DNA of 28,584 nucleotides, taken from the NCBI GenBank assembly GCA_916720335.1, contig CAKAQU010000004.1, positions 1 to 28,584 on the forward strand. Reading direction: 5' to 3'. Under the pieces are notes generated by a model. The model did not search any database, was not told the origin of the DNA, and saw nothing but the letters and a program-made list of their open reading frames with translations. Origin of the DNA: an uncultured Moraxella sp. (GTDB lineage Bacteria; Pseudomonadota; Gammaproteobacteria; Pseudomonadales; Moraxellaceae). Shown here piece after piece: positions 23,433 to 28,584 of the stretch. The translations under genes and the position numbers were made by a program. Numbering within the stretch: position 1 is the first letter of the stretch; each line of letters starts with the position of its first letter.

Positions 23433-23481
23433 ACCACATTTAAATTTGAAAGTAAATCCAAAATTAAACTACAATAATATT

Positions 23482-23880
23482 TTAAGCAACCAATGCAATA
23501 ACTTCACCGCCAACACCTAAAGAACGTGCTTCACGGTCGCTCATAATACCTTTACTGGTAGAGATTATAGCTACACCCAAACCTCTTTTAACGCTTGGCA
23601 ATTCATCTTTTGAACGATATTGACGAAGTCCAGGACGGCTAAAGCGTTTCAGTTCTTCAATAACGCCTTTACCCTGATAGTATTTTAACTCAATGGTTAA
23701 AACCTTTTTACCATTTTCAATATCATCAACCTGTGCACTGGTCAGGTATCCTTCTGCAACTAACAAATCAGCAATTGATTTGCGCAGTTTAGATGCAGGC
23801 ATTGATACAGTTGGTTTATTTCTTGATTGGGCATTGCGGATACGGGTCAGCATATCAGCAACAGGATCTTGCATACTCAT
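23482..23880 (-). CDS. rpsH: 30S ribosomal protein S8
   Basis: The 132-residue S8 starts MSMQDPVADMLTRIRNAQ and has the C-terminal SVKRGLGVAIISTSKGIMSDREAR. In E. coli S8 binds 16S rRNA and represses the spc operon at an mRNA site near the rplE start. It is 12 nt after rpsN. Confidence 0.97.
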   Translation of the reverse strand: MSMQDPVADMLTRIRNAQSRNKPTVSMPASKLRKSIADLLVAEGYLTSAQVDDIENGKKVLTIELKYYQGKGVIEELKRFSRPGLRQYRSKDELPSVKRGLGVAIISTSKGIMSDREARSLGVGGEVIALVA

Positions 23881-23892
23881 AGCCTTAACTCC

Positions 23893-24198
23893 TTACCAGC
23901 TTGCTTTACGAACACCAGGCACATCGCCTTGCATTACACGTTCACGTAATTTATTACGTGAAAGACCAAATTTACGGAAGTAACCATGTGGACGACCTGT
24001 CAAACCACAGCGATTACGCAAACGTACTGGAGATGAATTACGTGGCAAAGCTTGTAAAGCCAACATCGCATCTAGACGCTCTTCATCAGTTGCACTGCTA
24101 TTACTAATCACTTCCTTTAGCTTTGCACGCTTTTCGGCGTACTTAGCAACCATCTTTTCGCGTTTCAACTCGCGATTAACCATGCTTTTTTTAGCCAT
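23893..24198 (-). CDS. rpsN: 30S ribosomal protein S14
   Basis: The 101-residue S14 is the long form without zinc cysteine pairs: MAKKSMVNRELKREKMVAKY at the start and NRCGLTGRPHGYFRKFGLSR near the end, closing with GVRKASW. It is 11 nt after rplE. Confidence 0.97.
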   Translation of the reverse strand: MAKKSMVNRELKREKMVAKYAEKRAKLKEVISNSSATDEERLDAMLALQALPRNSSPVRLRNRCGLTGRPHGYFRKFGLSRNKLRERVMQGDVPGVRKASW

Positions 24199-24209
24199 AA
24201 CGTTTTACC

Positions 24210-24746
24210 TTATCTGAATGGGAAGCCAAATGCCTTTAATAGAGCACGACCCTGATCGTCATTTGCTGCCGTAGTTGTAATAGTAATATCTAAACCACGA
24301 ATACGATCAATTTTATCAAAGTCCACTTCAGGAAAAACAATCTGCTCTTTGATGCCAAGTGAATAATTGCCACGTCCATCAAAAGCCTTAGCTGAAAAAC
24401 CACGGAAATCACGAATACGTGGAATCGCAATAGAGATTAATCGATCTAAAAATTCGTACATTTGCTCGCCACGAAGTGTAACTTTACAACCAATTGGCCA
24501 TTCTTCACGAATTTTGAAACCAGCAACAGATTTACGAGCTTTTGTTACAACAGGCTTTTGACCTGCAATTACAGTCATATCTGCAAGCGCACCTTCCAAT
24601 AACTTTTTATCTTGTGCTGCACCACCCACACCCATATTTAAAGTGATTTTGGTGATTTTTGGTACTTGCATGACGTTTTCCAAGCCAAGCTCATCTTTGA
24701 TTTTTTGCTTTAGCTGGTCATTGTATAATGATTTTAATCTTGCCAT
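24210..24746 (-). CDS. rplE: 50S ribosomal protein L5
   Basis: The 178-residue L5 binds 5S rRNA and P-site tRNA. It shows VPKITKITLNMGVG, KARKSVAGFKIREEWPIG, RDFRGFSAKAFDGRGNYSLG and the end GRALLKAFGFPFR. It lies 21 nt after rplX. Confidence 0.97.
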   Translation of the reverse strand: MARLKSLYNDQLKQKIKDELGLENVMQVPKITKITLNMGVGGAAQDKKLLEGALADMTVIAGQKPVVTKARKSVAGFKIREEWPIGCKVTLRGEQMYEFLDRLISIAIPRIRDFRGFSAKAFDGRGNYSLGIKEQIVFPEVDFDKIDRIRGLDITITTTAANDDQGRALLKAFGFPFR

Positions 24747-24767
24747 TAGTGAATTACCCTTTATAAA

Positions 24768-25085
24768 TTACGCAGTCGCCACTACTTCACCAGTAGAACG
24801 ATAGATGCGCACTTTTTTGCCATCTGCATTCACCTGGTAAGCAATACGGTCTGCTTTTTGGGTTGTTGCATTATAAATTGCAACATTTGAAATATGTAAA
24901 AATGCTTCTTGCTTAATAATGCCGCCCTCTTTACCCAACATTTGATTAGGTTTTTGATGTTTGGTTACAATATTAATACCTTCCACTTTTACACGGTCTG
25001 CTTTAACCGCCAAAATTGTGCCTTGCTTGCCTTTGTCTTTGCCAGCAATCACAACCACGGTATCGCCTTTGCGTAACTTTGCCAT
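24768..25085 (-). CDS. rplX: 50S ribosomal protein L24
   Basis: The 105-residue L24 starts MAKLRKGDTVVVIAGKDKGK (the KOW motif, residues about 5-32) and has GINIVTKHQKPN and GGIIKQEAFLHISNVAIYN. It initiates large-subunit assembly. It lies 20 nt after rplN. Confidence 0.97.
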   Translation of the reverse strand: MAKLRKGDTVVVIAGKDKGKQGTILAVKADRVKVEGINIVTKHQKPNQMLGKEGGIIKQEAFLHISNVAIYNATTQKADRIAYQVNADGKKVRIYRSTGEVVATA

Positions 25086-25105
25086 AAGATGCCTCTAAAA
25101 AAAGG

Positions 25106-25474
25106 TTACAGTACTTCTGGTGCAAGTGAAACAATTTTCATAAATTGTTCAGTACGTAATTCACGGGTTACTGGCCCAAAAATACGTGTTGCAATCGGTG
25201 CTTTGTTGTTGTTTAGAATAACTGCTGCATTGTCATCAAAACGCAATACAGAACCATCGGGACGACGTACGCCTTTTTTGGTACGTACTACAACGGCATT
25301 CATTACATCGCCTTTTTTAACACGACCACGAGGAATGGCTTCTTTAACAGTTACTTTGATAATATCACCAACAGACGCATAGCGACGATGAGACCCGCCC
25401 AATACCTTGATGCATTGTACACGTCTTGCACCACTATTATCTGCAACTTCCAGCATTGTTTCAGTCTGAATCAT
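25106..25474 (-). CDS. rplN: 50S ribosomal protein L14
   Basis: The 122-residue L14 starts MIQTETMLEVADNSGARRVQ and contains the VKKGDVMNAVVVRTKKGVRR segment. It is the first gene of the spc operon, with its own promoter in the 123-nt gap after rpsQ. The ribosome site is ATGGAG, 8 nt before the ATG. Confidence 0.97.
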   Translation of the reverse strand: MIQTETMLEVADNSGARRVQCIKVLGGSHRRYASVGDIIKVTVKEAIPRGRVKKGDVMNAVVVRTKKGVRRPDGSVLRFDDNAAVILNNNKAPIATRIFGPVTRELRTEQFMKIVSLAPEVL

Positions 25475-25563
25475 CGCATTAACTCCATAATAATTTTAAG
25501 CAGTAAAAACCACTTGCTGCTAAATCTCGTAAATCCAATAAATGGATAATTTAAAGGATGCAC

Positions 25564-25592
25564 ATTATACTAGCAAATGGCTTTTAATGCAA
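25564..25592 (-). promoter_or_regulatory. spc operon promoter
   Basis: On the minus strand TTGCAT (25592-25587), a 17-nt spacer and a perfect TATAAT (25569-25564) lie in the rpsQ-rplN gap, the same place as the E. coli spc promoter. The leader of about 85 nt can form small hairpins (ATCCA/TGGAT and AGCAG/CTGCT). Confidence 0.8.
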
Positions 25593-25597
25593 ATAAC

Positions 25598-25870
25598 TTA
25601 AATTTTTACTGCAGTCTCAACCACATCCACCAAAGTCCAAGATTTGGTCTTTGAAATAGGACGAGTTTCTTTGATACGTACGATATCGCCTTCTTGACAA
25701 ACATTATTCTCGTCATGAGCTTTTAGTTTGGTTGAGCGGCGAACTTGCTTGCCATACATTGGGTGGCGAATTTGGCGTTCAACCAACACTACAATGGACT
25801 TATCCATCTTGTTGCTGATTACTTTGCCAGTTACGACGCCAACTTCTTGAGTTTGGATATTCTCGCTCAT
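25598..25870 (-). CDS. rpsQ: 30S ribosomal protein S17
   Basis: The 90-residue S17 has GVVTGKVISNKMDKSIVVLV, RHPMYGKQVRRSTKLKAHDE and GDIVRIKETRPISKTKSW, an OB-fold primary 16S binder. Its ATG overlaps the rpmC stop (ATGA, 4 nt). It is the last gene of the S10 operon. Confidence 0.97.
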   Translation of the reverse strand: MSENIQTQEVGVVTGKVISNKMDKSIVVLVERQIRHPMYGKQVRRSTKLKAHDENNVCQEGDIVRIKETRPISKTKSWTLVDVVETAVKI

Positions 25871-26064
25871 GCATCGCCTCTTTGTTTTTCATTAATTAAA
25901 GTCAAAATCTTAGCAATCGTACGACGATTGGCTTTGACTTCATGAGTATTACCTAGCTGACCTGTTACTTTTGCCATACGCAGACGAAACGCATCTAACT
26001 GTTTTTCATCAAGCAATTGAGCCAACTCTTCTACAGATTTATCACGCAATTCGCTGGTTTTCAT
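25867..26064 (-). CDS. rpmC: 50S ribosomal protein L29
   Basis: The 65-residue, mostly helical L29 is recognised by MKTSELRDKSVEELAQLLDE and the C-terminal VKANRRTIAKILTLINEKQ. It lies near the tunnel exit. The start overlaps the rplP stop by one base (TAATG) and the stop overlaps rpsQ, so translation of the three is coupled. Confidence 0.97.
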   Translation of the reverse strand: MKTSELRDKSVEELAQLLDEKQLDAFRLRMAKVTGQLGNTHEVKANRRTIAKILTLINEKQRGDA

Positions 26065-26477
26065 TACATAACCGTCCGTTTAACAATTGTGGTTTTGAAA
26101 GGAAGTTTGGCTGAAGCTAGTGTTAAAGCCTCACGAGCAAGCTCCTCGCTAACACCCTGAATTTCATAAAGCATTTTTCCAGGCTTGATTTCAGCAACCC
26201 AATATTCAACAGGACCTTTACCTTTACCCATACGAACTTCTAAGGGTTTTTCGGTAATTGGCTTGTCTGGGAAAACACGAATCCAAATTTTACCACCACG
26301 TTTAATGCGACGAGCAATAGTACGACGGGCCGCTTCAATTTGGCGAGCAGTCATACGACCACGACCAATAGATTTTAGACCAATTTCACCAAAGGCAACT
26401 GTGCTACCACGTTGGGCAAGACCTGTGTTACGTCCTTTGTGCATTTTGCGAAACTTGGTGCGTTTTGGTTGTAACAT
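26064..26477 (-). CDS. rplP: 50S ribosomal protein L16
   Basis: The 137-residue L16 starts MLQPKRTKFRKMHKGRN and has KIWIRVFPDKPITEKPLEV then RMGKGKGPVEYWVAEIKPGK. Arg82 corresponds to the Arg81 that is hydroxylated in E. coli. It follows rpsC by 3 nt. Confidence 0.97.
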   Translation of the reverse strand: MLQPKRTKFRKMHKGRNTGLAQRGSTVAFGEIGLKSIGRGRMTARQIEAARRTIARRIKRGGKIWIRVFPDKPITEKPLEVRMGKGKGPVEYWVAEIKPGKMLYEIQGVSEELAREALTLASAKLPFKTTIVKRTVM

Positions 26478-26480
26478 AGC

Positions 26481-27206
26481 TTAACCTCTGTCTGAATTAC
26501 GGCGACCGTTATTGCGACCACGACGCTTAGGTGCACGAGTCTTATCTTCGGTTACCGGATTATAAACACTATTCATGCCATCTAGAATTTCACCACGGAA
26601 AATCCAAACTTTAACACCAATAGTACCATATGTGGTTTCTGCACGAACTTCTGAATAATCAATATCGGCACGCAAGGTATGCAATGGCACACGACCTTCA
26701 CGATACCATTCTGTGCGAGCAATTTCAGCACCACCCAAACGACCTGATAATTCAACTTTAATGCCTTGAGCGCCAGCACGCATACTGTTTTGAACTGCAC
26801 GCTTCATAGCGCGACGGAACATAACACGGCGCTCAAGCTGGCTTGCGATACCAACAGCAACCAAGCGAGCATCTAAATCAGGTTGGGTAATTTCTTGAAT
26901 ATTAACCTGAGCAGGAACGCCCATCAATTTGGTTAACTCTTTTTGCAAGGCTTCGATGTCGGCACCTTGCTTACCAATAATCACGCCGGGACGGGCACTA
27001 TGGATAGTGATTTTAGCAGCACCTGTTGGACGCTCAATACTGATATTACTTACCATAGCTTCTTTTAATTTATTGCGCAAAAAATCACGCACTTTAAAAT
27101 CATTTAGTAAGTAGTCTTTATACTGCTTTGGATTGGCATACCAGTTAGCATTATGCTTTTTAATTACGCCCAAACGGATGCCAATTGGATGTACTTTTTG
27201 ACCCAT
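26481..27206 (-). CDS. rpsC: 30S ribosomal protein S3
   Basis: The 241-residue S3 has the KH domain with ARPGVIIGKQGADIEAL, the C-terminal domain with GIKVELSGRLGGAEIAR and EWYREGRVPLHTLRADIDYS, and a basic tail (RAPKRRGRNNGRRNSDRG) a little longer than in E. coli (233 residues). It forms part of the mRNA entry helicase. It follows rplV by 2 nt. Confidence 0.97.
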   Translation of the reverse strand: MGQKVHPIGIRLGVIKKHNANWYANPKQYKDYLLNDFKVRDFLRNKLKEAMVSNISIERPTGAAKITIHSARPGVIIGKQGADIEALQKELTKLMGVPAQVNIQEITQPDLDARLVAVGIASQLERRVMFRRAMKRAVQNSMRAGAQGIKVELSGRLGGAEIARTEWYREGRVPLHTLRADIDYSEVRAETTYGTIGVKVWIFRGEILDGMNSVYNPVTEDKTRAPKRRGRNNGRRNSDRG

Positions 27207-27208
27207 AA

Positions 27209-27538
27209 TTATTCCCCTACCTTAACAGTGATATGACAAGTGCGCTTGCTGATTCGGTCAGCACGACCCTTGGCACGGGGCATAATACGCTTCAATGTGA
27301 TACCTTCATCTACATAGATGGTAGAAACACGTAGCTTATCAATGTCTAAACCATTGTTATGTTCTGCATTTGCAATAGCAGACTGTAGGCATTTCTTAAC
27401 TAATTTAGCACCTTTTTTATTGCTAAACGTCAAAATATCTAAAGCGCGCTCGATTGGCTTACCACGAACTTCGTCCGCAACCAATCTTACTTTTTGTGCC
27501 GAAATAGCGGCACCACGTAATTTTGCAGTTACTTCCAT
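27209..27538 (-). CDS. rplV: 50S ribosomal protein L22
   Basis: The 109-residue L22 has AQKVRLVADEVRGKPIERAL, CLQSAIANAEHNNGLD and the tunnel hairpin ending in KRIMPRAKGRADRISKRT. The hairpin carries no deletion typical of macrolide resistance as far as can be judged by eye. It follows rpsS by 9 nt. Confidence 0.97.
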   Translation of the reverse strand: MEVTAKLRGAAISAQKVRLVADEVRGKPIERALDILTFSNKKGAKLVKKCLQSAIANAEHNNGLDIDKLRVSTIYVDEGITLKRIMPRAKGRADRISKRTCHITVKVGE

Positions 27539-27547
27539 GGTAGTACC

Positions 27548-27823
27548 TTATCTCTTAGATTTCTTATCAACGCCATGACCGCGATAACTGCGAGTCGGAG
27601 CGAATTCACCTAGTTTATGACCAACCATTTGTTCGCTAACTATCACAGGCACGTGAGTACGACCATTATGGACAGAGATGGTTAGCCCTACCATTTGTGG
27701 CAAAATCATTGAGCGACGAGACCAAGTTTTAATTGGTTTGCGACTATTGGTTTCAAGAGCATTTTCAACCTTAGCCCACAAATGCGCATCAATGAACGGA
27801 CCTTTTTTCAATGAACGAGGCAT
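27548..27823 (-). CDS. rpsS: 30S ribosomal protein S19
   Basis: The 91-residue S19 starts MPRSLKKGPFIDAHLW and contains TWSRRSMILPQMVGLTI and MVGHKLGEFAPTRSYRGH. It contacts A-site and P-site tRNA with S13. It follows rplB by 10 nt. Confidence 0.97.
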   Translation of the reverse strand: MPRSLKKGPFIDAHLWAKVENALETNSRKPIKTWSRRSMILPQMVGLTISVHNGRTHVPVIVSEQMVGHKLGEFAPTRSYRGHGVDKKSKR

Positions 27824-27833
27824 GAATTATTCC

Positions 27834-28584
27834 TTATTTCTTGGCGCGACGGCGACGGATAATCATACTGTCAGTACGCTTATTAGAACGAGTCTTCAGA
27901 CCCTTAGCTTTCTGACCCCAAGGACTGGTAGGATGTTTACCAAAGTTACGTCCCTCACCACCACCATGTGGGTGATCAATTGGGTTCATTGCTGTACCAC
28001 GAACAGTAGGACGAACACCACGCCAGCGTGCTGCACCAGCTTTACCTAGTGATTTTAGATTGTTTTCAGTATTTGATACTTCACCAATTACCGCACGGCA
28101 ATTTGAATGAACGCGGCGAGTTTCACCTGAACGCAGACGAACAATCACATAAACACCATCACGGCCAAGTAATTGAACTGCAGCACCAGCAGAACGTGCA
28201 ATCTGAGCACCTTTGCTAATTTTTAGTTCAATGTTATGAATAACGGTACCCACTGGGATATTTTTTAGGGGCAAACAGTTACCTGGACGAATTGGAGAGT
28301 TCTCACCTGATTGAACTTGGTCACCAACAGCTAATTTTTTTGGTGCAATGATATAACGACGCTCACCATCTGCATATTTCAATAACGCGATATGCGCTGT
28401 ACGGTTTGGATCGTATTCAATACGCTCAACTACTGCTGGAATATTGTCTTTATTACGTTTAAAATCAACTAAACGATAATGCTGCTTGTGTCCACCACCA
28501 ATATGACGAGTGGTAATACGGCCATTATTGTTACGACCACCAGTTTTTGCTTTTGATTCAACAAGTGGTGCATATGGACGACCT
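27834..28584 (-). CDS. rplB: 50S ribosomal protein L2 (5' end outside the window)
   Basis: The frame is open to the window edge and gives 249 residues of L2; about 26 N-terminal residues are missing against the usual 275. It shows GRNNNGRITTRHIGGGHKQH, RIEYDPNRTAHIALL, GRDGVYVIVRLRSGETRRV and MNPIDHPHGGGEGRN, whose His is the conserved residue near the peptidyl-transferase centre. It belongs to the S10 operon. Confidence 0.97.
   Translation of the reverse strand, partial: GRPYAPLVESKAKTGGRNNNGRITTRHIGGGHKQHYRLVDFKRNKDNIPAVVERIEYDPNRTAHIALLKYADGERRYIIAPKKLAVGDQVQSGENSPIRPGNCLPLKNIPVGTVIHNIELKISKGAQIARSAGAAVQLLGRDGVYVIVRLRSGETRRVHSNCRAVIGEVSNTENNLKSLGKAGAARWRGVRPTVRGTAMNPIDHPHGGGEGRNFGKHPTSPWGQKAKGLKTRSNKRTDSMIIRRRRAKK

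Noticed and set aside
1..28584. CRISPR arrays, insertion sequences, prophage genes, rRNA genes
   Set aside because: No regularly spaced repeats, transposase, integrase or phage genes, and no rRNA sequence were seen anywhere in the window.

Overview
The window looks like chromosomal DNA of a gammaproteobacterium of the family Moraxellaceae, most like Moraxella. I infer this from the AT-rich composition, the protein sequences (SerB with a long N-terminal part, AlgH, RecN, HemJ-type protoporphyrinogen oxidase) and the gene order. I cannot name the species from the sequence alone. The window is almost entirely core genome. The exceptions are an AT-rich HD-domain gene (about 6.2-6.8 kb) and a small islet beside two tRNA genes (about 12.0-12.75 kb).

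Layout. 1-3.7 kb, minus strand: recN (DNA repair ATPase), algH/yqgE, an SPFH/band-7 membrane protein and ruvX. RuvX is cut off by the window edge and carries a frameshift. 3.9-6.8 kb, plus strand: a LysR-type regulator with a palindromic T-N11-A box in front of it, a class I aromatic/aspartate aminotransferase, a strong terminator, and an HD-domain protein whose start codon touches the terminator's T-run. 6.9-9.8 kb, minus strand: a YvbH-like PH-domain protein, a UPF0149/YecA-like protein, a small two-ended acidic protein, and a two-TM membrane protein divergent from serB. 10.0-11.75 kb, plus strand: serB (serine synthesis) and an SCP2-domain protein with a C-terminal heptad-repeat helix, closed by a strong terminator. 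11.8-12.75 kb, minus strand: tRNA-Val(TAC) and tRNA-Asp(GTC) under a near-perfect promoter, and an orphan gene resembling the N-terminal reader domain of McrA-like HNH restriction enzymes. 12.8-16.7 kb: ettA (minus), def (plus), and a bioB-hemJ pair (minus).

16.9-28.6 kb, minus strand, holds the end of the S10 operon (rplB partial, rpsS, rplV, rpsC, rplP, rpmC, rpsQ), the spc operon (rplN, rplX, rplE, rpsN, rpsH, rplF, rplR, rpsE, rpmD, rplO, secY, rpmJ) and the alpha operon (rpsM, rpsK, rpsD, rpoA, rplQ), ending in a strong terminator. Gene order is the classical one. Consensus-like promoters lie where Escherichia coli has its spc and alpha promoters (before rplN and before rpsM). An unexpected terminator-like hairpin sits between rpsH and rplF.

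I did not find a clear new multi-gene system. The most notable observations are the split ruvX with an ATGA restart, the promoter buried in a terminator before the HD gene, the hairpin inside the spc operon, and the solo restriction-type reader domain next to the tRNA genes.
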